Of a stretch of 5,057 nucleotides of DNA, positions 1-5,057 are shown one piece after another. A program made the translations under genes and the position numbers. The DNA comes from Oscillospiraceae bacterium. GTDB taxonomy: Bacteria > Bacillota > Clostridia > Saccharofermentanales > Saccharofermentanaceae. Position 1 is the stretch's first letter, and every line of letters starts with the position of its first letter. The notes beneath the pieces are model-generated. The model searched no databases, was not told where the DNA came from, and worked only from the letters and a program-made list of their open reading frames with translations. The DNA lies in the NCBI GenBank assembly GCA_902782985.1, contig CACZPC010000280.1, positions 1-5,057 of the forward strand, read 5' to 3'.

Positions 1-1
1 G

Positions 2-2257
2 GCATCGCTTTTATGCGGTGCCGATTTTTTTGGAACGACGGAGATCCCGGAGGCGGATATCCGCAGGATACAGATGCTCGACGGCGGTACCGGAATGAAC
101 TTCGAGCAGCTTTTCGTTAACCTGTATGCTGAATACTGTGAGCAGAACGGATATACAAAGACCGAGCTCGATAATGTCGCACATTTCTTCTTCGAAGAGA
201 ATAAGCTCACCGACAGGGAGAAGGAGCTTCGAAGATATATCAGGGGCAGTGAGGAGATACGAACGGGACTTACGGATATCGCTCCCGGATGCTATCCTCC
301 GGGCATATTGCTCGGCGCCACGTGGAATCCCGCCATTACCGCCAAGATGGGCGAAGTATTGGGGCAGGAAGCCAATATGTACGGAGTCGACTGTCTTCTG
401 GGGACCCCTAATATCAATATCCTGAGAGATCCCAGGAACGGCAGGTTCTTCGAGGGCTATTCGGAGGATCCTTTCCTTACGGGCGTTATGGGAAGAGAAC
501 TGGTAAAGGGTGTAGAGAGTCAGGGGATAGCCTCTAACGTCAAGCACTATGCCGCCAATAATCTGGAATATAAGCGCAATACGATAAATCAGATAATATC
601 CGAGAGGACATTAAGAGAGATATATCTCCCCGCATTTAAGATGTGTCTTCAGGCGGGAGCGGCTACCGTTATGACTTCGTACCCTAAGATAAACGGCACG
701 AAATGCACCGAACACAAGTGGCTCCTTCGCCATATACTGAGGCAGGAGTGGGGCTACACCGGAGTCAACATGACCGACTGGGGTGCATGTACGGGAGACT
801 CCGGACAGGCGATAGAAGCAGGTATCGATCTTCTTATGCCGGGACCGTGGCCGAGTGAAGATATATTAAAGGCCTTAGAAGAAGGAAGACTTACAAAGGA
901 GCACTTAAACGAAGCTTTCGAGAGAGTTAAGGGCCTGGCGGTGAAATATAATTACCGTCCGAAGATCACGCAGGATGAAGCGGAAGATATAATGGAGAGT
1001 GGCGATAATATAGCATACGAAGCTGCAGTCCAGGGTATCGTGATGTTGGAAAATAACGGCGTATTCCCCTTATCGGGCAATGAGAAAGTCGTGCTGTACG
1101 GAAGCGAGAGGATGCTGACATGCGGTCAGGGAAGCGCACAGGTGTTTACGAGCAGAAATACAAAGCTTGACGAAGAGCTCCCGAATGTTTATTACGGCGA
1201 AGATGATATATATTCTTCAGAGCCTATGTCCGTAGCGGTGGTCCTTTGTTCGGTAAATTCTTCCGAAGGATCCGACAGGAAGGATCTTAAGCTGCCGGCA
1301 GAGACAGTAAGAGTCCTTAACAGGCTCCTTGAACTGAAGCGTAATTCTCTGCTGTCCGGAAGGATATGCCTTATCCTTAATTCTCCGGGACCTGTAGAGT
1401 TCGGTGATTATCTGAATGATCTGGATGCGATATTCTGCGTATTCTATCCCGGTATGCAGGGCGCGAAAGCATTGGCGGATATCATGTACGGCAGGAGAGA
1501 TCCGTCGGGAAAGCTCCCGTTCTCGTGGCCGCAGAGGATAGAAGACATGCCGTCCTATCTTAACTACCCCGAAGGAGATACTTCATTCTACGGAGAAGGG
1601 ATCTTCGTGGGATACAGAGGATATGAGAAGAGGATGATAAAACCTTTATATCCGTTCGGATACGGTCTGTCCTATACCACTTTCGATATGGATAACTTCG
1701 AAGTTGAGAAGAGCAATATCACAGTCGGCGAAGATATGGTCGTCAGGTTCGAGATAGAGAACACCGGCAGTATGGACGGCGCAGAAGTCGTACAGCTTTA
1801 CGTAGGGCAGGAGAGATCATCCGTCATAAGACCCGTTAAGGAGCTTCGTGCATTCGGTAAGTATTATCTGCAGCCCGGTCAGAAGATCGCGGGACAGCTC
1901 AGATTCAATTCCGCATCCCTGTGTCTGTGGGATGAAGAGCTTAAGAGATACGCAGTAGAGGACGGCATCTATTATATCTATATCGGAAACTCATCCGAGA
2001 ATGCGCGGAAGGTATTGGCATTCAGTCTTCAGGGCGGAGATGTCGGATATAAGATCGGGATCGATTCCTATGTCATAAAGGTGAAGGAGGATACGGAGCT
2101 TTATGAAGTGCTTAAGGATGAAATAAGATCCCGCGGTCTTGATATCGCCAAGCTTACAGATGCCGAGAGATATACTCCCTATACAAGGATCAGAGATATC
2201 TATCCCGAGGCTGAGATGTTTACGGGATTTATAAATGCGTGCGGATCGCGGCATTAA
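2..2257 (+). CDS. Glycoside hydrolase family 3 protein, beta-glucosidase-like (5' partial)
   Basis: The frame is open to the window edge. The residues before the ATG at 74 (SLLCGADFFGTTEIP) match the usual GH3 N-terminus, so the true start lies upstream, probably 10-20 codons away. Numbering from base 2 gives 751 residues. The N-terminal barrel shows substrate-binding Asp27 (LDGG), Arg142 in LRDPRNGR, the GYSEDP motif, Lys181-His182, MTSYPKING (224-232, Pro where Asn is usual) and the nucleophile Asp259 in MTDWGA. The C-terminal sandwich has GQGSAQVF (375-382), the probable acid/base Glu422 in SSEGSDR, and YPFGYGLSY (550-558). A fibronectin III-like domain spans about 575-676, followed by a 75-residue tail. 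No PA14 insert is present and there is no room for one. The family removes terminal sugars, typically beta-glucose, from oligosaccharides or glycosides; the substrate cannot be read from sequence. The N-terminus is missing, so a signal peptide cannot be excluded, but most relatives are cytoplasmic. No terminator is seen before rfbF. Confidence 0.93.
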   Translation, partial: ASLLCGADFFGTTEIPEADIRRIQMLDGGTGMNFEQLFVNLYAEYCEQNGYTKTELDNVAHFFFEENKLTDREKELRRYIRGSEEIRTGLTDIAPGCYPPGILLGATWNPAITAKMGEVLGQEANMYGVDCLLGTPNINILRDPRNGRFFEGYSEDPFLTGVMGRELVKGVESQGIASNVKHYAANNLEYKRNTINQIISERTLREIYLPAFKMCLQAGAATVMTSYPKINGTKCTEHKWLLRHILRQEWGYTGVNMTDWGACTGDSGQAIEAGIDLLMPGPWPSEDILKALEEGRLTKEHLNEAFERVKGLAVKYNYRPKITQDEAEDIMESGDNIAYEAAVQGIVMLENNGVFPLSGNEKVVLYGSERMLTCGQGSAQVFTSRNTKLDEELPNVYYGEDDIYSSEPMSVAVVLCSVNSSEGSDRKDLKLPAETVRVLNRLLELKRNSLLSGRICLILNSPGPVEFGDYLNDLDAIFCVFYPGMQGAKALADIMYGRRDPSGKLPFSWPQRIEDMPSYLNYPEGDTSFYGEGIFVGYRGYEKRMIKPLYPFGYGLSYTTFDMDNFEVEKSNITVGEDMVVRFEIENTGSMDGAEVVQLYVGQERSSVIRPVKELRAFGKYYLQPGQKIAGQLRFNSASLCLWDEELKRYAVEDGIYYIYIGNSSENARKVLAFSLQGGDVGYKIGIDSYVIKVKEDTELYEVLKDEIRSRGLDIAKLTDAERYTPYTRIRDIYPEAEMFTGFINACGSRH

Positions 2258-2304
2258 TTCCCGAGATCGCATTTGTTCCCGAATAAGGAAAGCAGCCTCT
2301 CTTT

Positions 2305-2317
2305 GTGATACAATCAC
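2305..2317. repeat. Short inverted repeat over the rfbF -10 box
   Basis: GTGAT (2305-2309) and ATCAC (2313-2317) are perfect inverted arms around ACA, and the palindrome covers the candidate -10 TACAAT. It could be a protein-binding half of the promoter region. Its right arm shares three bases with the longer inverted repeat that follows, so the two cannot form as hairpins at once. With 5-bp arms, chance is possible. Confidence 0.3.
2306..2314 (+). promoter_or_regulatory. Candidate extended -10 promoter for rfbFG
   Basis: TGATACAAT fits the extended -10 form (TGn followed by a 5/6 match to TATAAT). The hexamer 17 bp upstream (2286-2291, AGGAAA) is not a recognisable -35, so the promoter would depend on the extended -10 or an activator. 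It predicts a start near 2321 and a leader of about 31 nt. Support comes from the rfbH promoter, where the same sequence motif follows the -10 at exactly the same distance. Prediction only. Confidence 0.42.
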
Positions 2318-2341
2318 TTTGACTATGCTTAGTTGAAAGTG
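2315..2341. promoter_or_regulatory. Imperfect inverted repeat at the predicted rfbF transcription start (possible operator)
   Basis: The arms are CACTTT (2315-2320) with AAAGTG (2336-2341) and ACTA (2322-2325) with TAGT (2330-2333). There is a 1-by-2 base bulge between the two pairs and a TGCT centre. It begins directly after the -10 box, where a repressor would block initiation. No T-run follows, so it is not an intrinsic terminator for the upstream GH3 gene. In read-through RNA it would pair with the weak ribosome binding site of rfbF. Which role applies, if any, is inference. Confidence 0.4.
2321..2335 (+). repeat. Start-site motif, copy 1 (shared with rfbH promoter)
   Basis: GACTATGCTTAGTTG agrees at 12 of 15 positions with GAGTATGCCTAATTG at 4326-4340. 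In both cases it begins 6 bp after the -10 hexamer, at the predicted first transcribed base. The consensus is GAnTATGCyTArTTG. I do not recognise it as a known operator. Confidence 0.4.
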
Positions 2342-2343
2342 AG
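2336..2343 (+). promoter_or_regulatory. Weak ribosome binding site of rfbF
   Basis: AAAGTGAG ends 8 bases before the ATG at 2352 and is the only purine-rich stretch at a suitable distance. It is much weaker than the GGGAGGAG ahead of rfbG, and AAAGTG is also the right arm of the preceding inverted repeat. The start is fixed independently by the conserved N-terminus MKVVILAGGFGTR. Confidence 0.4.
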
Positions 2344-2351
2344 ATACGTTA

Positions 2352-3131
2352 ATGAAAGTAGTTATCCTTGCAGGCGGTTTCGGTACCCGTATCAGTGAAG
2401 AGAGTGTATTGAAGCCCAAGCCTATGGTCGAGATATGCGGTAAGCCTATCTTATGGCACATCATGAAGTACTATTCTTCATTCGGATTTAATGATTTTGT
2501 TATCTGCTGCGGATATAAGCAGTATGTTATAAAGGAATGGTTCGCAGATTACTATCTTCACACATCCGACGTAACGTTTGATTTTACAGCCGAGAATAAG
2601 ATGATAGTTCATTCTACTCATACGGAGCCGTGGAAGGTAACGCTCGTGGATACGGGACTTAATACCATGACCGGCGGCCGTATAAAGAGGATCAGGAAGT
2701 TCGTCGGAGACGAGCCCTTTATGCTTACATACGGTGACGGTGTCTGTGATGTGGATATCAATGAGCTTTTAAAATTCCATAGAGCACACGGCAAGACGGC
2801 TACCATTACTTCGGTCAATGTCGGTCAGCAGTTCGGCTGTCTTGAGCTTACGCCTGACGGCAGCGTCACGAAGTTCCGCGAGAAGAGCGATTCCGACGGC
2901 GCCATGATCAATGCGGGATATATGGTCATGAATCCCGAGATCTTCAACTACCTCGAGGATGATACAACCGTATTCGAAAAGAAGCCTCTTGAGAGACTTG
3001 CTTCCGAGGGACAGCTTGCGGCATTCGTACATAAAGGCTTTTGGAAGTGCATGGATACGAAGAGGGATAAGGAAAAGCTTGAGTCATTGATAGAATCCGG
3101 CAAAGCTCCCTGGATCGTCTGGGAGGAGTGA
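2352..3131 (+). CDS. rfbF: Glucose-1-phosphate cytidylyltransferase
   Basis: RfbF joins CTP and alpha-D-glucose-1-phosphate to give CDP-D-glucose and pyrophosphate (EC 2.7.7.33), the entry step to CDP-6-deoxy and CDP-3,6-dideoxy sugars, in the cytoplasm. The protein has 259 residues, close to the roughly 257 of enterobacterial homologues, and is collinear with them from memory. Visible signatures are the nucleotide-binding loop LAGGFGTR (6-13) and KPKPM (21-25), the family-specific GGKP-like ICGKPILWHIMK and FVICCGYKQYVIKE, EPWKVTLVDTG (92-102), metal-binding Asp129 in TYGDGVCDVD, FREK (175-178), GAMINAGYMV around 183-192, and the second metal-site Asp235 in MDTKRDK. INAGY replaces the more common INGGF. 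The start at 2352 gives the canonical N-terminus. The stop is 5 bases before the rfbG start, and the two genes form one operon. Close alternatives such as glucose-1-phosphate thymidylyl- or uridylyltransferases lack this ICCGYK/EPWKVTLVDTG pattern. Confidence 0.97.
   Translation: MKVVILAGGFGTRISEESVLKPKPMVEICGKPILWHIMKYYSSFGFNDFVICCGYKQYVIKEWFADYYLHTSDVTFDFTAENKMIVHSTHTEPWKVTLVDTGLNTMTGGRIKRIRKFVGDEPFMLTYGDGVCDVDINELLKFHRAHGKTATITSVNVGQQFGCLELTPDGSVTKFREKSDSDGAMINAGYMVMNPEIFNYLEDDTTVFEKKPLERLASEGQLAAFVHKGFWKCMDTKRDKEKLESLIESGKAPWIVWEE
3121..3128 (+). promoter_or_regulatory. Strong ribosome binding site of rfbG inside rfbF
   Basis: GGGAGGAG lies in the last codons of rfbF and ends 8 bases before the rfbG ATG at 3137, with the rfbF stop (TGA, 3129-3131) in between. 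This arrangement suggests translational coupling. It also settles the rfbG start. Confidence 0.85.
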
Positions 3132-3136
3132 TCTGA

Positions 3137-4192
3137 ATGCAGCTCGATTTGAAGTTTTTCGAAGGTAAGAAAGTATTCCTTACAGGTCATACGGGATTTA
3201 AAGGTACATGGATGAGCCGTATCCTCACAGGAGCAGGCGCGATCCTTACGGGTTATTCCTTAGCTCCCAATACGACTCCCGATCTTTTCTCCATGGCGGA
3301 TATCGAAGATAAGATGACTTCCGTTATAGGCGATATAAGAGATCTCGATACGCTTTGGAATGCCTTTTCCAAGGCTCAGCCCGAGATCGTCATCCATATG
3401 GCGGCACAGCCTATCGTTCGAGATTCCTATAAGGACCCGGTATATACATACGAGACTAATGTCATGGGTACCGTTAATATCCTCGAGTGTCTGAGAAGGA
3501 GCAATAGCGTAAAGTCTTTCCTTAATGTCACTACGGATAAGGTATATAAGAACCGCGAGTGGGAGTGGGGCTACAGAGAAGACGAGATGCTGGACGGTTA
3601 CGATCCTTATTCCAATTCCAAGTCCTGCAGTGAGCTCGTTACGCACAGCTACAGATCTTCCTTCTTCAAGGAAGGCGAATATCCCGCCATCTCTACTGCC
3701 AGAGCAGGCAATGTCATCGGCGGCGGTGACTTTGCTAATGACAGGATCATCCCCGACTGTGTAAGAGCGGCTAAGAAGGGTGAGGATATCGTAGTAAGAA
3801 ATCCTTATTCCACAAGACCTTATCAGCATGTATTGGAGCCCGTTACGGCATATCTCATGATCGTAAAGGCCCAGTACGAGGATCCGACACTTGCATCCTG
3901 GTTCAACGTAGGCCCCGATGACTGTGACTGCGTTACTACAGGCGACATCGTTAATATGTTCTGCGAGAAGTGGGGAGGGATAAGCAGAGTCGACAGGATC
4001 GATCCCGATGCTCCTCACGAGGCCAACTTCTTAAAGCTTGATTCCAGTAAGCTCAAGAAGACATTCGGCTGGAAGCCCACATGGCATATCGACGAGACCA
4101 TAGACAGGATCTGCGAATGGAACAGAGTATGGTTTGCCAATGGCAACATACCGGAGATCATGGATAAGCAGATAGCCGATTTCCTAAAGTAA
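3137..4192 (+). CDS. rfbG: CDP-glucose 4,6-dehydratase
   Basis: RfbG converts CDP-D-glucose to CDP-4-keto-6-deoxy-D-glucose (EC 4.2.1.45) using bound NAD. It is a short-chain dehydrogenase/reductase of the extended NDP-sugar type. The 351 residues compare with about 355-360 in the family. The Rossmann glycine motif is TGHTGFKG (16-23), in the form typical of this enzyme. AAQPIVRDSY and TNVMGTVNILE follow. TTDKVY (Asp134, Lys135) supplies the dehydratase acid pair, since Asp-Lys replaces the Asp-Glu of dTDP-glucose dehydratases. NREWEWGYRE and YDPYSNSK give the catalytic Tyr158 and Lys162. ARAGNVIGGGDFANDRIIPD and RPYQHVLEP complete the family pattern, and the C-terminal part has HEANFLKLD and FGWKP. 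These features separate it from GDP-mannose and dTDP-glucose dehydratases. It is the second gene of the rfbFG operon and is followed after 13 bases by a terminator hairpin. Confidence 0.97.
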   Translation: MQLDLKFFEGKKVFLTGHTGFKGTWMSRILTGAGAILTGYSLAPNTTPDLFSMADIEDKMTSVIGDIRDLDTLWNAFSKAQPEIVIHMAAQPIVRDSYKDPVYTYETNVMGTVNILECLRRSNSVKSFLNVTTDKVYKNREWEWGYREDEMLDGYDPYSNSKSCSELVTHSYRSSFFKEGEYPAISTARAGNVIGGGDFANDRIIPDCVRAAKKGEDIVVRNPYSTRPYQHVLEPVTAYLMIVKAQYEDPTLASWFNVGPDDCDCVTTGDIVNMFCEKWGGISRVDRIDPDAPHEANFLKLDSSKLKKTFGWKPTWHIDETIDRICEWNRVWFANGNIPEIMDKQIADFLK

Positions 4193-4204
4193 CAGGATTT
4201 GTCA

Positions 4205-4255
4205 GACATCCCGATCATTCAGGTGGTCGGGATGTTGTTATTTTTATGTATTTTT
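4205..4255 (+). terminator. Rho-independent terminator after rfbG
   Basis: ACATCCCGA (4206-4214) pairs perfectly with TCGGGATGT (4227-4235). The inner bases extend the stem by two Watson-Crick and two G-T pairs to a TCAG loop (4219-4222). The T-rich tail runs through TTATTTTTATGTATTTTT (4238-4255). The tail starts two bases after the stem and is broken by single purines, so efficiency may be less than complete. It should end most rfbFG transcripts before rfbH. Confidence 0.9.
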
Positions 4256-4259
4256 GTGT

Positions 4260-4282
4260 AAGTTACCGAGCAAAGTAACCTT
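4260..4282. repeat. Inverted repeat upstream of the rfbH promoter (possible regulator site)
   Basis: GTTAC (4262-4266) and GTAAC (4275-4279) are perfect arms around CGAGCAAA. Allowing one bulged C, the arms extend to AAGTTAC (4260-4266) and GTAACCTT (4275-4282). The centre is about 55 bp before the predicted start, just upstream of the -35 box, a place typical for activator binding. No known operator is recognised. Confidence 0.35.
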
Positions 4283-4290
4283 AGTTTAAT

Positions 4291-4319
4291 TTGCTTATTT
4301 CAGCATGCAAAGCTAAAAT
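4291..4319 (+). promoter_or_regulatory. Candidate sigma-A-type promoter of rfbH
   Basis: TTGCTT (4291-4296, 3/6 to TTGACA with the key TTG kept) and TAAAAT (4314-4319, 5/6 to TATAAT) are separated by exactly 17 bp. An A/T-rich stretch (4281-4300) precedes and overlaps the -35. The predicted start is at about 4326, giving a leader of about 48 nt. Its position directly after the rfbG terminator gives rfbH its own transcription. Confidence 0.65.
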
Positions 4320-4331
4320 ACTACAGAGTAT
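4318..4331. repeat. Inverted repeat over the rfbH start site
   Basis: ATACT (4318-4322) and AGTAT (4327-4331) are perfect arms around ACAG. The repeat overlaps the end of the -10 box and the predicted +1. It resembles the rfbF promoter in placement but not in arm sequence. It could be an operator or chance. Confidence 0.3.
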
Positions 4332-4340
4332 GCCTAATTG
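4326..4340 (+). repeat. Start-site motif, copy 2 (shared with rfbF promoter)
   Basis: GAGTATGCCTAATTG matches copy 1 at 2321-2335 at 12 of 15 positions and lies 6 bp after the -10, as copy 1 does. The inverted-repeat character of copy 1 (ACTA/TAGT) is not kept here, so if the motif is functional it is the linear sequence that is shared. Confidence 0.4.
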
Positions 4341-4362
4341 CGGGCAAAAGACAGTTCTGATC

Positions 4363-4366
4363 GGAG
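4363..4366 (+). promoter_or_regulatory. Ribosome binding site of rfbH
   Basis: GGAG ends 7 bases before the ATG at 4374. The second in-frame ATG at 4386 has no purine-rich sequence at a useful distance, which favours 4374 as the start. Confidence 0.75.
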
Positions 4367-4373
4367 AATATCT

Positions 4374-5057
4374 ATGTTTGAAAATATGACAGAAGAGCAG
4401 GCAAGAGCCAAGATCTTAGAGATGGTATCGGAGTATTGTGATTCTTATCACAAGACTGCTGAGTATAAGGAAGGTGACCGTATCCCTTATGCAAGAAGAG
4501 TATATGATCACGATGAGATGGTAAATCTTGTTGATTCTTCTCTTGAGTTCTGGCTTACGGCAGGAAGATATACTGATAAGTTCGAGAAGGCTTTCGCTGA
4601 GTATCTCGGCGTAAAGTTCTGTTCACTCGTAAACTCGGGTTCATCCGCTAACCTCGGTGCGTTCATGGCGCTGACAAGCCCTCTTCTCAAGGAGAGAGCG
4701 ATCAAGAGAGGTGATGAGGTCATTACGGTAGCAGCAGGATTCCCTACGACTGTTACTCCCATGATCCAGTTTGGTGCGATCCCCGTATTCGTGGATGTTA
4801 CCATCCCTCAGTACAATATCGACGTAACTCAGCTCGAGGCTGCTTTATCTCCCAAGACAAAGGCGGTAATGGTAGCGCATACGCTCGGTAATCCTTTCGA
4901 CCTTAAGGCGGTAAAGGCATTCTGTGACAAGCATAACCTCTGGCTCGTAGAAGATAACTGCGATGCATTGGGTTCCAAGTATACAATTGACGGCGAGGAG
5001 AAGTTCACGGGTACTATCGGTGATATCGGAACATCTTCCTTCTATCCCCCTCACCAC
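4374..5057 (+). CDS. rfbH: CDP-4-keto-6-deoxy-D-glucose 3-dehydrase, E1 (3' partial)
   Basis: RfbH (also called AscC or DdhC) uses pyridoxamine phosphate to remove the C-3 hydroxyl of CDP-4-keto-6-deoxyglucose; a reductase partner then completes the deoxygenation through an iron-sulfur cluster. The visible 228 residues are about half of the usual 430-440. The PLP-dependent aminotransferase fold (DegT/DnrJ/EryC1 group) shows SSLEFWLTAGRYTDKFE (55-71), NSGSSANL (87-94), VITVAAGFPTT (116-126), VAHTLGNPFDL, and cofactor Asp194 in EDNCDALGS. Cys196 aligns with the first cluster ligand of Yersinia E1. The window ends SFYPPHH: His227 stands where aminotransferases carry the PLP-binding Lys, the diagnostic substitution of this dehydrase. 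The other three cluster cysteines lie beyond the edge. It has its own promoter and ribosome binding site, and its 11 Ile codons include no ATA, unlike the upstream genes. Confidence 0.95.
   Translation, partial: MFENMTEEQARAKILEMVSEYCDSYHKTAEYKEGDRIPYARRVYDHDEMVNLVDSSLEFWLTAGRYTDKFEKAFAEYLGVKFCSLVNSGSSANLGAFMALTSPLLKERAIKRGDEVITVAAGFPTTVTPMIQFGAIPVFVDVTIPQYNIDVTQLEAALSPKTKAVMVAHTLGNPFDLKAVKAFCDKHNLWLVEDNCDALGSKYTIDGEEKFTGTIGDIGTSSFYPPHH

Noticed and set aside
74..74. ATG at 74 as the GH3 start
   Set aside because: In-frame codons from base 2 to 73 encode the conserved GH3 N-terminal SLLCGADF segment, and there is no ribosome binding site before 74, so the gene begins outside the window.
11..547. 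Minus-strand open frame of 178 codons
   Set aside because: It lies opposite the conserved GH3 catalytic domain, shows no recognisable domain and reads as the complement of a well-supported gene.
2258..2282. Direct repeat TTCCCGA (2258-2264 and 2276-2282) after the GH3 stop
   Set aside because: Seven bases repeated 18 bp apart is within chance, and it has no counterpart in the rfbH promoter region.
2258..2351. Terminator for the GH3 gene
   Set aside because: No GC-rich hairpin followed by a T-run is present; the only sizeable hairpin (2315-2341) lacks a T-tract.
1991..2464. Minus-strand open frame spanning the GH3 end, the gap and the rfbF start
   Set aside because: It runs through two conserved + strand coding ends, has no family resemblance and no ribosome binding site of note.
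2..3131. Functional link between the GH3 enzyme and the CDP-sugar genes
   Set aside because: No shared substrate is evident, the 94-bp gap carries a separate promoter candidate, and adjacency alone does not support a joint pathway.
3260..4018. Minus-strand open frame of 252 codons
   Set aside because: It is entirely opposite rfbG, which is full length with all catalytic motifs; the antisense product looks like nothing known.
4331..4368. Riboswitch or attenuator in the rfbH leader
   Set aside because: Only short stems are possible (TGCC/GGCA at 4331-4346; TTCT/AGAA at 4355-4368), and the leader of about 48 nt is too short for a known riboswitch class.
1..5057. Mobile element, CRISPR array, tRNA, defence or secretion system
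   Set aside because: No transposase, terminal repeats, regularly spaced repeats, tRNA-like folds or relevant domains were seen; the coding space is filled by four metabolic genes.

Overview
The window reads as chromosomal DNA of an anaerobic Gram-positive bacterium, most likely a gut- or rumen-type member of the Clostridia (Bacillota). This is inferred from a cytoplasmic GH3 enzyme of clostridial type, free use of AGA/AGG and ATA codons, strong GGAGG-type ribosome binding sites, a simple T-rich terminator and roughly balanced base composition. Genus cannot be told from the sequence.

Layout, all on the + strand: (1) 2-2257, the 3' part of a glycoside hydrolase family 3 gene (beta-glucosidase-like), whose first few codons lie before the window. 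(2) 2258-2351, a 94-bp gap with a candidate extended -10 promoter, overlapping inverted repeats and no visible terminator. (3) 2352-3131, rfbF, glucose-1-phosphate cytidylyltransferase. (4) 3137-4192, rfbG, CDP-glucose 4,6-dehydratase, 5 bp after rfbF and probably translationally coupled to it. (5) 4193-4373, a good intrinsic terminator, an inverted repeat and a well-formed promoter. (6) 4374-5057, the first 228 codons of rfbH, CDP-4-keto-6-deoxyglucose 3-dehydrase (E1), cut by the window end just after its catalytic histidine.

The three rfb genes are consecutive steps of one pathway: glucose-1-P + CTP gives CDP-glucose (RfbF), then CDP-4-keto-6-deoxy-D-glucose (RfbG), then C-3 deoxygenation begins (RfbH), leading to CDP-3,6-dideoxyhexoses such as paratose, abequose, tyvelose or ascarylose, or to related branched sugars. 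The final sugar depends on genes beyond the window. The likely destination is a cell-surface polysaccharide or glycan. The GH3 gene has no evident role in the pathway and looks like an unrelated neighbour.

The enzymes themselves are ordinary, and I see no undescribed enzymatic or defence system. The most interesting signal is regulatory. rfbFG and rfbH are split into two transcription units by a terminator and a second promoter, and the two promoter candidates share a 15-bp sequence (12 of 15 identical) starting at the same distance, 6 bp after each -10 box, i.e. at about +1. This suggests a common regulator or a shared transcript-start element.
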